A program made the translations under genes and the position numbers. From Mycobacterium sp. 3519A (GTDB taxonomy: Bacteria; Actinomycetota; Actinomycetes; Mycobacteriales; Mycobacteriaceae), in contig NZ_OESG01000014.1 of the NCBI RefSeq assembly GCF_900240945.1, positions 2,820,734 through 2,884,733 of the forward strand: a DNA stretch of 64,000 nt, written 5' to 3'. The notes under the pieces were generated by a model, which saw only the letters and a program-made list of their open reading frames with translations, was not told the DNA's origin and ran no database searches. This document shows, piece after piece, positions 42,583-51,178 of the stretch (position 1 is its first letter; every line of letters begins with the position of its first letter).

Positions 42583-42588
42583 CGCGGG

Positions 42589-43641
42589 CTACGGACGCGC
42601 CTCGTAGACGATGTTGAACGGTGTCTCGGTGGCCCGCCGGAACCGCGTGAAGCCGCCGCCGTCGACGACGACCTCGCGCAGGCGTTGTTCGCCCGCCTGC
42701 GCACCGAGTGCGGGACCGTTGCGCGCCAACGACACCGGCACGCAGACCTGCGACGACGCCCCGTACATCACCCGGCCGACCGGGTTGAGGTTGTCTTGGA
42801 CGCGGTCATTTGCGAAGGGCTCCACGATCATTGCGATGCCGTCGCTGGCGAGTGCGTCACGCGCGTGCCGCGCCGCGCCAACGGGATCACCCATATCGTG
42901 CAGGCAGTCGAAGAACGCGATCAGGTCGAGATCCTTGCCCTGGTAGCTGACGGCGTCGGCCACCTCGAACGTCGCATTCTCGACACCGGCGGCCGCGGCG
43001 CGGGTGGTCGCCACCTGTATGGAGTCTGGGTGGTAGTCGTACCCGATGAACGTCGAATTCGGGTAGGCCTTGGCCATCAGCACGGTGCTCGCGCCGTGGC
43101 CGCAGCCGACATCGGCGACTGTGGCGCCGGCCTGCAGCCGCTCGACCGCGCCGTCGAGTGCCGGCAGCCACGACCCGAGCAGGTTCGCGTTGTAACCGGC
43201 CCGGAAGAAGCGTTCGGTGCCGACGAACAGGCACGGGTGGTGTTCACCCCATTCCATGCCCTCGCCGGTCTTGAAGTGATCGACGGTGCGACCGAGCGCG
43301 TAGAACAGCGCCTCGACGATGTTGTAAGCACCGGGCATGTCGACCGGCCCGTCGGGATCGGCCAGGCATGCCGCCTGCTCTGCAGACATCGACCACTTGC
43401 CCGTGTCGGGGTCGTATTCGACGTAGCCGGCGGCGCCCTGATTGCCGAGCCACTCCCGGACGTATCGCTCATGAGTGCCCGTCTTCTCCGCCAACTCGGC
43501 CGACGTCAGCGATTCGGCGGCCAGCGCCTTGTACAACCCGAGGCGATCGCCCACCAGCACGAGTGTCGCGCTGACAGCCGCACCGAGATCAGCGACCGCC
43601 TTGCCCAGGAATTCGTTGAGCTTTGCCTCGTCAATGGCCAT
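42589..43641 (-). CDS. SAM-dependent methyltransferase with N-terminal winged-helix dimerisation domain
   Basis: 350 residues. The N-terminal third is a winged helix (KALAAESLTSAELAEKTGTHERYVREWLGNQGAAGYVEYD, in pieces) as in O-methyltransferase/TrmB-like or Rv-type mycobacterial proteins. The C-terminal domain has motif I ATVADVGCGHGASTVLMA, FIGYDYHPDSI, FEVADAVSYQGKDLDLIAFFDCLHDMGDP (in pieces) and DGIAMIVEP. The ATG at 43641 (MAIDEAKLNEF) is chosen; upstream in-frame ATG 43749 would read through a large inverted repeat. Methyl acceptor unknown. The repeat 29 bp before the start suggests strong regulation. Confidence 0.85.
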   Translation of the reverse strand: MAIDEAKLNEFLGKAVADLGAAVSATLVLVGDRLGLYKALAAESLTSAELAEKTGTHERYVREWLGNQGAAGYVEYDPDTGKWSMSAEQAACLADPDGPVDMPGAYNIVEALFYALGRTVDHFKTGEGMEWGEHHPCLFVGTERFFRAGYNANLLGSWLPALDGAVERLQAGATVADVGCGHGASTVLMAKAYPNSTFIGYDYHPDSIQVATTRAAAAGVENATFEVADAVSYQGKDLDLIAFFDCLHDMGDPVGAARHARDALASDGIAMIVEPFANDRVQDNLNPVGRVMYGASSQVCVPVSLARNGPALGAQAGEQRLREVVVDGGGFTRFRRATETPFNIVYEARP

Positions 43642-43669
43642 TGCACTCACCCCCACCCACTTCCTACGC

Positions 43670-43726
43670 CGAACGTTCGTTACCGCTCGAAAAATCGCAA
43701 AAATTTCGAGCGGTAAGGAACGTTCG
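43670..43726. repeat. 23-bp inverted repeat upstream of the methyltransferase gene
   Basis: Two 23-nt arms, 43670-43692 and 43704-43726, are inverted copies with a single mismatch, separated by an 11-nt AT-rich spacer (AATCGCAAAAA). Each arm contains the self-palindromic core GAACGTTC near its outer end and TTACCGCTCGAAA at its inner end. It lies 29 bp upstream of the methyltransferase start and 28 bp after the stop of the DUF4097 gene on the same strand. It may be a double operator (TetR-like) or a large hairpin ending the upstream operon; the lack of a T-run after either arm favours an operator. Confidence 0.7.
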
Positions 43727-43753
43727 CGCACGTGAGCGCACGAGGGCACGAGG

Positions 43754-44635
43754 CTAGCGCAGGTCGTCGATGATCACGTCGCCGTTCTCCGAGCGCGCGG
43801 TGACGACCGCCGCGGCCTTCTCCCGAGCGGTTGCCTGCGGAACCCGCACCACCGTGTCGCCGTTGTCGGTGCTCGCATTCACCGCATAGGGGCCGCGCGC
43901 AGGCAGCGCGATGACCACGTCGCCGTTGTCACTGGTGATGTCGATGGTGCGTGGTGCCGCTTCGGCGAAGTCCACCTTGACATCGCCGTTATCGGCTGTG
44001 GCAGTGAATGAGTCGGACACCGAGATCGGATCACGGCTGACCACATCGCCGTTGTCGGTGTAGACCTCGATGCGCCGGGCGGAGCTGCCGAGCACGACCC
44101 GACCGTTGTCGGTATGCGCGATCAGTTGATCGATGCCGGCCTGTGCGAACACTATTCCGTTGTCCTGCCGGGTGGTGACCGACAATCGTCGGGCCAGCTC
44201 CGGCGGCAGCACCAGCGTGATCTCGCCCGCCCGGCCCCAATCCAAGAACGGGGTTGATTCGCCACTGATCGTGATCCGTGTGTCGTCGCCGTCGGCGTTG
44301 ACCGCCAGCGGATGTGCCCCGGCCCTGGTCGAATTCACCATCCGCAGATCGGCCCGCGGCTCACGGGCGTCACGGTCGGCGGTGATGCGGATTGCGACCG
44401 GCGTGTCGGCGGTGTCGACCACCACTGACCGCATCCCGGCGGGCAGCGGCTTGCTGTCAGTGATGACCCGGAAGCTGGCGATACCCCACGCCACCGTGCC
44501 GAGCGAGGCAAGGGCCCCCACCACCAGCACCACCGCGCCGGCGATGAGCACGAACCGGAACGCGGTCCGCCCGCCGGGGGACAGCGGAGGCGGCGCACTG
44601 GTCGGTGCTGGTGGTGGGGGAGCGAAGGTTGTCAT
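43754..44635 (-). CDS. Membrane-anchored DUF4097 beta-helix-like protein
   Basis: 293 residues. A Pro-rich cytoplasmic tail (FAPPPPAPTSAPPPLSP) leads into one membrane helix (about 25-50) and an extracytoplasmic domain. That domain has repeated DNGDV-type turns (TDNGRVVLGS, YTDNGDVVSRD, ADNGDVKVDF, SDNGDVVIAL, TDNGDTVVRV, SENGDVIIDD), about every 20-25 residues. This is the DUF4097/LiaX-like adhesin-type beta repeat. It lies 22 nt after the response regulator gene of an HK-RR pair on the same strand; such proteins in other bacteria modulate envelope-stress kinases, so it is probably the system's effector or feedback partner (inference). Confidence 0.82.
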   Translation of the reverse strand: MTTFAPPPPAPTSAPPPLSPGGRTAFRFVLIAGAVVLVVGALASLGTVAWGIASFRVITDSKPLPAGMRSVVVDTADTPVAIRITADRDAREPRADLRMVNSTRAGAHPLAVNADGDDTRITISGESTPFLDWGRAGEITLVLPPELARRLSVTTRQDNGIVFAQAGIDQLIAHTDNGRVVLGSSARRIEVYTDNGDVVSRDPISVSDSFTATADNGDVKVDFAEAAPRTIDITSDNGDVVIALPARGPYAVNASTDNGDTVVRVPQATAREKAAAVVTARSENGDVIIDDLR

Positions 44636-44657
44636 CAGTCAAAACCCTTTCAGCGGT

Positions 44658-45302
44658 TCACGATTCGAGGTAGCGCAGCACCGCGAGCACGCGGCGGTTC
44701 TCGCTCTCGTCGGGTGCCAGATCCAGCTTCGTGAAGATCGACGCGATGTGTTTCTCGGCGGACCCGACCGAGATGTGCAGTGCCGAGGCGATCGCGGAGT
44801 TCGTCTTGCCTTCTGCCATCAGTTGCAGCACGTCGCGTTCTCGCGGCGTCAACTCGTCGAGCGCGCTGCGGCGGTGCGAACGCACCAGGATCTGCGATAC
44901 CACCTCCGGATCCAGCACGGTGCCGCCACCACCCACCACGTCGACGGCGTCGAGGAACGCGGGCACGTCGGCGACGCGGTCCTTGAGCAAATAGCCGAAT
45001 CCCCTTGTGTCCGAGGCGATCAGGTCAGCGGCATAGCGCTCCTCGACATAGTGCGACAACACCAGCACCGGGGACTCCGGGTTCTGGCTGCGCAGCAGCG
45101 CCGCGGCGCGGATGCCTTCGTCGGTGAACGTGGGAGGCATTCGCACGTCGACGATCGCGAGGTCGGGTCGCTTCTCGTTGACCAGACGGAGCAGGTTCGT
45201 CGCATCGGGCACACCCGCGACCACCTCGTGGCCGGCGTCGATGAGGATCCGTTCGATGCCTGCGCGCAGCAGCGCCGAATCCTCGGCGATCACGACGCGC
45301 AT
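44658..45302 (-). CDS. NarL/LuxR-type response regulator
   Basis: 214 residues: receiver domain with acidic pair E7/D8, phosphoacceptor Asp52 (AIVDVRMPP), Ser83 in VLVLSHYVEERYA and Lys107 (GYLLKDRV). The C-terminal LuxR HTH reads LTPRERDVLQLMAEGKTNSAIASALHISVGSAEKHIASIFTKL (in pieces). The start ATG 45302 lies inside the kinase gene (13-nt overlap). It should be phosphorylated by that kinase and control envelope genes, including its own operon with the DUF4097 gene. Confidence 0.92.
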   Translation of the reverse strand: MRVVIAEDSALLRAGIERILIDAGHEVVAGVPDATNLLRLVNEKRPDLAIVDVRMPPTFTDEGIRAAALLRSQNPESPVLVLSHYVEERYAADLIASDTRGFGYLLKDRVADVPAFLDAVDVVGGGGTVLDPEVVSQILVRSHRRSALDELTPRERDVLQLMAEGKTNSAIASALHISVGSAEKHIASIFTKLDLAPDESENRRVLAVLRYLES

Positions 45303-46591
45303 GGCAGTACCGCGGTGACGATGGTCGGCCCGGTGCTGGGGCTGGACACGTGGAAGGTGCCGTGCGCGGCTCGCACCCGTTCCTCCAGGCCGCGCAGGCC
45401 GGTGGCGTTCTCGTCGGTGGTGATCGCGGCGCCTCCGCGGCCGTCGTCGAACACCGATATGTAGAGCTGGTTGGCGGTCTCGTCGAGTCGCACGGTCACC
45501 ACCGCCTGCGAGGCGTTGGCGTGTTTGGCGACGTTCGTCACCGCCTCCGCGACGACGAAATACGCGACCGATTCGACTTCGTCCGGCAATCTGCGCGGCA
45601 GGTACACGTTCAGCGTCGTCGGGACCGCCGACCGTTGCACCACTGCCGACAGCGCGGCGTCCAGGCCGCGGTCGGACAGGATCGTCGGCGCGATGCCGCG
45701 GACCACGTTGCGCAACTCGACGAGCGCACTCTTGGCATCGTCGTGGGCCTCTGCGATCAGCTGTTTGGCCGCGGGCAGGTCGGTGTCCAGCTTGGTCTGG
45801 GCCAGCCCGATGGTCATGGCCAGCGACACCAGTCGGGGCTGCACGCTGTCGTGCAGATCGCGTTCGATTCGGTGGCGCTCCGTCTGCGCAGACGACACCG
45901 CGCCCTGCCGTGCATCGGCCAGCGCACTGACCTGGTGCTGCAGGGCGGCGGTCGGCGAAGGGGACAACAGCCAGCGGTCGATCACGGCGTCGACGGCCGG
46001 TGCGAAGACCAGGATGGCCACCGCGCCGACGACCGCGAGGACCGCCAGCAGGAACGCCAGCGGCGGCGACAGGAACGACAGTCCGGCGTCGTCGTCGCTG
46101 TGTCTGATGGCGATGGCCGCGGCCGGGCCGAGGAACGCGAACGCCAGCAGCGCAAGTGCCACGCCCGCTGCCAGCATGTCGTAGGCCATCCGCAGGTAGT
46201 GGTGGGCGGTGGCTTTCCAGAACCGGCCGCTGCTGACGTCCAGCCACAGTTGGTGCAGCCACCGCTGGAATCCCGCATACGGTGACAGCCGTCGCGGGGG
46301 AACGGCGATGCCGAGACCGAACGCCGCCTCGCTGCGCAGCCGTTCGACGTGTTCGACGCCGCGCATCAGGTAGATGAACACCACCGCCGAAAGGGCGAAA
46401 CCGATGCCGCTGGGTATCGAGGAGACGCCGATGATCAGGATCGCCAGCGGGATCCAGAACCAGACCGTCGCGACCGCTGCCCCGGTGAGCAACGACGCGG
46501 TGGGGACCACGCCGATGTTGCGGTGACGCACCGTGGCGCCGGCAGCGGGTGCCTGCGCGGTGTCGGGACTCGTGTCGGTGAGTGCGACCAT
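45290..46591 (-). CDS. NarL-type sensor histidine kinase
   Basis: 433 residues with several N-terminal membrane helices (about 36-58, 60-76, 138-163, 176-200) and no large sensor loop, so it likely senses membrane state. The HisKA_3 dimerisation helix carries phosphoacceptor His247 in RHRIERDLHDSVQPRL. The ATPase has YFVVAEAVTNVAKHANAS (N box), FDDGRGG (G1) and GLRGLEERVRAAHG (G2). The N-terminal block with a short cytoplasmic tail and paired helices resembles LiaS/DesK-like envelope-stress kinases. It is the first gene of a three-gene operon with the regulator and the DUF4097 protein. Confidence 0.88.
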   Translation of the reverse strand: MVALTDTSPDTAQAPAAGATVRHRNIGVVPTASLLTGAAVATVWFWIPLAILIIGVSSIPSGIGFALSAVVFIYLMRGVEHVERLRSEAAFGLGIAVPPRRLSPYAGFQRWLHQLWLDVSSGRFWKATAHHYLRMAYDMLAAGVALALLAFAFLGPAAAIAIRHSDDDAGLSFLSPPLAFLLAVLAVVGAVAILVFAPAVDAVIDRWLLSPSPTAALQHQVSALADARQGAVSSAQTERHRIERDLHDSVQPRLVSLAMTIGLAQTKLDTDLPAAKQLIAEAHDDAKSALVELRNVVRGIAPTILSDRGLDAALSAVVQRSAVPTTLNVYLPRRLPDEVESVAYFVVAEAVTNVAKHANASQAVVTVRLDETANQLYISVFDDGRGGAAITTDENATGLRGLEERVRAAHGTFHVSSPSTGPTIVTAVLPCAS

Positions 46592-46683
46592 GCCTTCAAC
46601 CTATGGACCGCAGGCGCGAAGCGACACAGCGTTTTCCCGAGATCCTGCCGGGGGAAAACCCCCGCAGGCGCGATGATGACGCC

Positions 46684-47802
46684 ATGACGACGACGGACCG
46701 GCAGCAACGCCTCGGCTTCCTGGGCCCCAACTGGTTCGCCTCGGTGATGGGCACCGGCATCGTGGCTACCGCGGGTGCGACCCTGCCGGTTCACATTCCT
46801 GGCCTGCGGGCGTTCGCCGAGGCGGTGTGGGTGGCGACGACGGTGTGGCTGGTGATGTTGGTCGTCGCAGTGGTCGCGCACTGGGTACGGCATCCGACCG
46901 TGGCGCGCAGCCACGCCCACAACCCGCAGATGGGCCACTTCTACGGCGCGGCGCCAATGGCGTTGCTGACCGTCGGCGCCGGCGCGACGCTCGTCGGAAG
47001 GGATCTGATCGGCGAGCAGGCGGCCGTCGACCTGGACTGGGTGCTTTGGACGGCGGGGACGGTCGGCGGGCTGTTCACCGCGATCAGCATCCCGTACCTG
47101 ATGTTCACCCAGTACCGGGTGGAACCCGATGCCGCCTTCGGTGGCTGGCTGATGCCGGTGGTGCCGCCCATGGTGTCGGCCGCGACGGGCGCTCTGCTGA
47201 TCCCGCACATGGCACCCGGCACCGGCAGGCAAACCATGCTCTACGGGTGTTACGCGATGTTCGGGCTGTCGCTCGTCGCGTCGCTGATCATCATCACGAT
47301 GGTGTGGAGTCGGCTAGCGCACTACGGCACCTCCGGTACGGCGCGGGTGCCGACATTGTGGATAGTGCTGGGCCCGCTCGGTCAATCCATCACGGCGGCA
47401 GGGCTTCTCGGCACGAACGCCGCACTCGCGGTCGATCCGGACCTGGCCGACGGCATGGCCGTCTTCGCGATCGTCTACGGGGTTCCGGTGTGGGGTTTCG
47501 CGGTGCTGTGGATCGCGTTGGCGACGGCACTGACGATCCGCACGTTGCGCCGCGGTATGCCGTTCGCACTGACGTGGTGGAGCCTGACCTTCCCGGTGGG
47601 TACCTTCGTCACCGGCACAACGCAGTTGGCGGTGCACACCGGACTGCCGTCGTTTCGCGTCGCCGCCGCCATCGGTTACGTGGGGCTGCTGAGCACGTGG
47701 TGTCTGGTCGCGGTGCGGACATTGCGAGGAGGCTTGCAGGGCAACATCTTCGCGCCGCCTTCGCCGGATCCGGTCAGGGCCAGGAAGGACCCGCCTGCCT
47801 AG
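46684..47802 (+). CDS. TDT-family (TehA/SLAC1/Mae1-like) membrane transporter
   Basis: 372 residues with about ten membrane helices. The opening GFLGPNWFASVMGTGIVATAG is the TDT (tellurite-resistance/dicarboxylate transporter) signature; PLGQSITAAGLLG and WWSLTFPVGTFVTGTTQLA are conserved later blocks. Family members export or import anions such as malate, sulfite or chloride. A sulfite exporter role would suit the sulfur-gene neighbourhood but is inference. ATG 46684 gives the canonical N-terminus. It is divergent from the kinase gene across 92 bp and followed by a methyltransferase gene after 17 nt. Confidence 0.87.
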   Translation: MTTTDRQQRLGFLGPNWFASVMGTGIVATAGATLPVHIPGLRAFAEAVWVATTVWLVMLVVAVVAHWVRHPTVARSHAHNPQMGHFYGAAPMALLTVGAGATLVGRDLIGEQAAVDLDWVLWTAGTVGGLFTAISIPYLMFTQYRVEPDAAFGGWLMPVVPPMVSAATGALLIPHMAPGTGRQTMLYGCYAMFGLSLVASLIIITMVWSRLAHYGTSGTARVPTLWIVLGPLGQSITAAGLLGTNAALAVDPDLADGMAVFAIVYGVPVWGFAVLWIALATALTIRTLRRGMPFALTWWSLTFPVGTFVTGTTQLAVHTGLPSFRVAAAIGYVGLLSTWCLVAVRTLRGGLQGNIFAPPSPDPVRARKDPPA

Positions 47803-47819
47803 CGTGGCAGACTCGCCGC

Positions 47820-48665
47820 ATGGCGACCGAACCCTTGATCTCTCACGTCTCGGATACGGCGCGCTGGGTTGCCACCTACCGGGCGATCGAATCGGACCGT
47901 CCTGACGCGCTTTTCGACGACCCGCTGGCCGGCAGGCTCGCCGGTGAGCGCGGTCGTGCCATCGTGGCCGAAGGGCCACGCGCACTTCGCAACGGCTGGT
48001 GGTTGGTGGCCCGCACCAAGGTCATCGACGACGTCATCCTCGAGGCCATCGGCGACGGTTGTGACAAGGTGCTCAACCTGGCCGCGGGACTCGACACCCG
48101 GCCGTACCGGCTGGAGCTGCCACCCGATTTCCCGTGGGTGGAGGCGGACCTGCCCGACCTGCTCGCCGAGAAGCAGCAGGCGTTGGCCGACCAGACCCCG
48201 CGCTGCCGGTTGGCCAGGCACGCAGTCGATCTGGCCGATCCCGCCGCCAGGGACGCCTTCCTGGCCGAGGAGTTGGCAGGCGTCAGCCGAGCCCTGGTCT
48301 TGACCGAAGGGCTGCTGATGTATCTCGACCAACGCGACGTGGTGTCGTTGGCGACGGCGCTGAAGCGGCCCGAGGTGGCCTGGTGGATGCTCGATTTTTC
48401 CGGCCCCGGCCTGCAGAAGCGGTTGAACAAGCGAAGCGGGGGCTTGCTGGACAGCGCGCCGTTCAGATTTGCCCCCGAGAACGGCGTCGCGTTCTTCGAG
48501 GACCTCGGCTGGCGGGCCATCGAAATCGAATCGGTGTTCACGGTGGCGCGCCGCGTCAACCGACTGCCGCGGTGGATGCGCCCGCTGGCGTGGCTGCCGC
48601 AACCCGATCCGCGAAAGCCGGGCAACAACACCTACAGCGGTGTGGTCCGCTTCGCGCAGGCCTGA
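47820..48665 (+). CDS. SAM-dependent methyltransferase, Ppm1/LCMT-like (TIGR00027 group)
   Basis: 281 residues of the leucine-carboxyl-methyltransferase-like family abundant in mycobacteria. Markers are TARWVATYRAIESDRPDALFDDPLAGRLAG (in pieces), VLNLAAGLDTRPYRL (motif I), WVEADLPDLLAEK and LVLTEGLLMYLD. The LNLAAGLDTRPYRL and EGLLMYL words are diagnostic of this group, in which small polyketide or lipid carboxyl/hydroxyl methylation has been proposed. The substrate is unknown. The start at 47820 follows the transporter by 17 nt. Confidence 0.88.
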   Translation: MATEPLISHVSDTARWVATYRAIESDRPDALFDDPLAGRLAGERGRAIVAEGPRALRNGWWLVARTKVIDDVILEAIGDGCDKVLNLAAGLDTRPYRLELPPDFPWVEADLPDLLAEKQQALADQTPRCRLARHAVDLADPAARDAFLAEELAGVSRALVLTEGLLMYLDQRDVVSLATALKRPEVAWWMLDFSGPGLQKRLNKRSGGLLDSAPFRFAPENGVAFFEDLGWRAIEIESVFTVARRVNRLPRWMRPLAWLPQPDPRKPGNNTYSGVVRFAQA

Positions 48666-48715
48666 CTCTTCCGGGTTGCGGTGGGCCGCCGACGGGCCCG
48701 TGCCAGAATCGCCGC

Positions 48716-49612
48716 GTGCGAATCGGGATGACCATGCCGGTGATGGAGCCCAACCTGGACGCGGCGACGTTGAAAGCGTGGGCGACAGTCACCGACGGCG
48801 GCCCGTTCGCGTCGCTGTGCTGGGGTGAGCGCATCGCGTTCGACAACCCCGAAGCGTTGACGCTGCTCGGCGCGCTCGCGGCGTGGACTGACAGGGTTCG
48901 GTTGGTGACGACGGTCGTGGTGCCGCAACTGCACGACCCGGTGATGCTGGCCAAACAACTGGCCACCGGCGACATGCTCAGCAGCGGCCGACTGACCGTG
49001 GGTATCGGCATCGGCGGCAGGCAGGAGGATTACCGCGCGGTGGGCGCCGACCCGGCGACGCAGACGATGCGCGGACTTGCCGACAGCGTGGCCGTGATGA
49101 AGCGCATCTGGGCCGGCGAAAGAGTCACCGAGTCCGTCGTCCCGGTCGGTCCCGCGCCGGTCCGGGCAGGCGGACCCGACCTGCTGGTCGGCACCATGGG
49201 CCCGAAAACCGTGCGCAGTGCGGCATCCTGGGCCGACGGACTGGCCGGAACCACCCTGGACCTGGACACCGAGAAACAGAACGAGCTTTTCGACGTGGCC
49301 AGGCAGTCGTGGGCCGACGCCGGGAAGCCGAAACCGCATCTTGCGACGTCGTTCTGGTTCGCGATCGGCGACGACGCCACCGAAGCCAGGGCGCAGGTGC
49401 ACCGACATCTGCTGCGGTACATGAACTGGATCCCGTCGAGTGTCGTCGACGCGATGGCGCCCACCACCGGATGGGCGGGCGACGACGACGATCTGGCCGC
49501 GGTGCTGCGCAAGTTCGCCGACATCGGCACCGACGAGGTGCACCTGATCCCGACGAGTTCCGACATCGACCAGTTGCGCCGGGTCGGCGACGTGGTCACC
49601 GACTTCCGCTGA
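48716..49612 (+). CDS. LLM-class F420-dependent oxidoreductase
   Basis: 298-residue luciferase-like TIM barrel. VRIGMTMPV opens the barrel; ALTLLGALAAWTDRVRLVTTVVVPQLHDPVMLAKQLATGDMLSSGRLTVGIGIGGRQEDYRAVG (in pieces) is the core block with the typical non-prolyl cis-peptide region VVVPQLHDPV. SWADGLAG and DEVHLIP complete it. Substrate unknown; mycobacteria have many paralogues. The start is GTG 48716. It is convergent with the repeat-rich exported protein; a hairpin lies between them. Confidence 0.85.
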   Translation: MRIGMTMPVMEPNLDAATLKAWATVTDGGPFASLCWGERIAFDNPEALTLLGALAAWTDRVRLVTTVVVPQLHDPVMLAKQLATGDMLSSGRLTVGIGIGGRQEDYRAVGADPATQTMRGLADSVAVMKRIWAGERVTESVVPVGPAPVRAGGPDLLVGTMGPKTVRSAASWADGLAGTTLDLDTEKQNELFDVARQSWADAGKPKPHLATSFWFAIGDDATEARAQVHRHLLRYMNWIPSSVVDAMAPTTGWAGDDDDLAAVLRKFADIGTDEVHLIPTSSDIDQLRRVGDVVTDFR

Positions 49613-49628
49613 GCCGCTGAAAGATTCG

Positions 49629-49657
49629 GGCCCCTCCCCGGTCGCCGAAGAGGGGCC
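49629..49657. terminator. Bidirectional hairpin between convergent genes
   Basis: GGCCCCTC (49629-49636) and GAGGGGCC (49650-49657) form a perfect 8-bp stem with a 13-nt loop. It sits in the 60 bp between the stops of the F420-type oxidoreductase and the repeat-rich protein. There is no T-run on the plus side; the minus-strand side continues CGAATCTTTC. Position and symmetry suit a shared terminator. Confidence 0.5.
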
Positions 49658-49672
49658 AGAACCGCTCTGCGG

Positions 49673-51178
49673 TCAGCTCTGCTCCGAATCACCTCCGGAC
49701 TCGGCGCCTGCCTTCGCCTTGGCGGCGCCATCCGACTTCGCGGTAGACGTCTTCTTGGTCGTCTTCTTCTTCGACACCTTGGTGTGGGTGACACTCTTGG
49801 TGCTCTCGGTGACTTTCTGGTCGTCCTTCGATGCGGTCTCGCCACCGGCGGAAGCGTTGTCGGTATCGGCGCCCGACTTCTCGGTACCGGACTTGTCGGC
49901 CTCCGGTTGTGACTTGACTGGTTCGGCGCCGGTCTTGTCGACCGTGGTACCTGAATCCTGTTTAGCCGCAACCGTTGTGCCGCTGTCCGATCCAGCAGCC
50001 AGCGAGACGTCGTCGCCCTTCTTCGCCTTCGAATCCTGAACCGGCGTCTTCGGCTGCTTGGCATCGACTGTAGTGTTGTCGACCTTCACCGAAAGCAGCC
50101 GAGATTCGGCCGACGGCACCGCCTCCGGGCCCGGGACTTTCGCGGTCGCCGTGGCCGTAGCCGTGGCTGTCGCGAACGGCACCGCATTACCGACTCCGGT
50201 GATGACGTTCACCAGGAAATCGGCTACGGCGGTGCTGACGAACGCCCCGGCGCCGGCCGCCGCGGTGATCAGGTCCGAGAACGTCTGCGCTCCCGCAGCG
50301 GTGAGGCCGGCGAGCCCCTGTGCCGCAAAGGAAATGGCGCCCGTCGCCTGGGTGATGCCGAAGTCGACCAGGTCGCGGGTTTGGGTCACCGCGAACGACG
50401 CCAGATCGGCCAGTTGCGACGTGGCGAAGGATGCCACGGTGGCAGCTCCCGTCGCCAAGTCGGCGGTGGTGGCGGCACCGGCGGCGACCAGATCGGCGAA
50501 CGCGTCTGCACCGAAGTTGAGTCCGCCCGCGGTCTGGGTGATGCCGAAGTTGACTAGTCCGGTCAGCCCCGCGACGAGTGGTGTCAGCGCACCGGCGATC
50601 GGTGCGGGCAGAACCGAATCGATTGCGAAGGTGACCAGTTCACCTATCGAGGTGTTCGCGAAGACCCCGGCGTCTGCCGCGGCCGTCACCAGCCCTGAGA
50701 ACGCTTGTGCACCAAAGGCGGCGAGGCCGGCGACGCCCTCTGCCCCGAAGGTGATGGCGGCCGCTGTCTGCGCGAGTAAGAAGTTGACCGCCGTCTCGGT
50801 CTGGCTCACCCCGAACACGATGAGCTCGGCCAGCGAGTCGTTGAAGAAGACCCCCGCCTGCGCGGCGGCGGTGGTCAATGCGCTGACTCCGTCGGCGCCG
50901 AACGCGATCAGATCGGCGAACTGGTCCGCGCCGAAGGTCCCGCCGTCGGCCACCTGGATCAGGCCGAAGTTGACCAACTCCGAGGTCTGCGTGACGAGGA
51001 ACGCCAGCGCCTCAGCCGCGTCGGAGGCCAGCCCCAGAAGTTGCGTATCGGCGGTGATCGACGGTGGCGACGGCACTTGGAGGTCGGGCGCGGGCGGCGC
51101 GATCGGGCTTGCCACAAGTGCACTGGCTCCGACTACGGCTATCCCGGCGGCGACGTGTTGGCGAACTGTCAGTTCCAT
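49673..51178 (-). CDS. Exported repeat-rich protein with Lys/Ser/Thr tail
   Basis: 501 residues, no named family recognised. The N-terminus (MELTVRQHVAAGIAVVGASA, then PIAPPAPDLQVPSP) is an export signal of a type I associate with mycobacterial surface proteins. Residues about 81-330 are four related units starting with an F-G/A-A word: TFGAD (81), TFGAE (143), NFGAD (221) and SFAAQ (283), that is a 62-residue period with one 78-residue unit. Each unit is Ala/Thr/Val/Phe-rich with recurrent VNFGITQT and GVFxNTS-like words, suggesting amphipathic helices. Residues about 350-501 are charged and disordered (KVSKKKTTKKTSTAKSDG). It may be surface-exposed or cell-wall-bound. It lies beside the giant glycosidase genes. 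Confidence 0.7.
   Translation of the reverse strand: MELTVRQHVAAGIAVVGASALVASPIAPPAPDLQVPSPPSITADTQLLGLASDAAEALAFLVTQTSELVNFGLIQVADGGTFGADQFADLIAFGADGVSALTTAAAQAGVFFNDSLAELIVFGVSQTETAVNFLLAQTAAAITFGAEGVAGLAAFGAQAFSGLVTAAADAGVFANTSIGELVTFAIDSVLPAPIAGALTPLVAGLTGLVNFGITQTAGGLNFGADAFADLVAAGAATTADLATGAATVASFATSQLADLASFAVTQTRDLVDFGITQATGAISFAAQGLAGLTAAGAQTFSDLITAAAGAGAFVSTAVADFLVNVITGVGNAVPFATATATATATAKVPGPEAVPSAESRLLSVKVDNTTVDAKQPKTPVQDSKAKKGDDVSLAAGSDSGTTVAAKQDSGTTVDKTGAEPVKSQPEADKSGTEKSGADTDNASAGGETASKDDQKVTESTKSVTHTKVSKKKTTKKTSTAKSDGAAKAKAGAESGGDSEQS

Noticed and set aside
42589..43749. Methyltransferase start at 43749
   Set aside because: The extra codons run through the 23-bp inverted repeat and have no family similarity; ATG 43641 gives the standard N-terminus.
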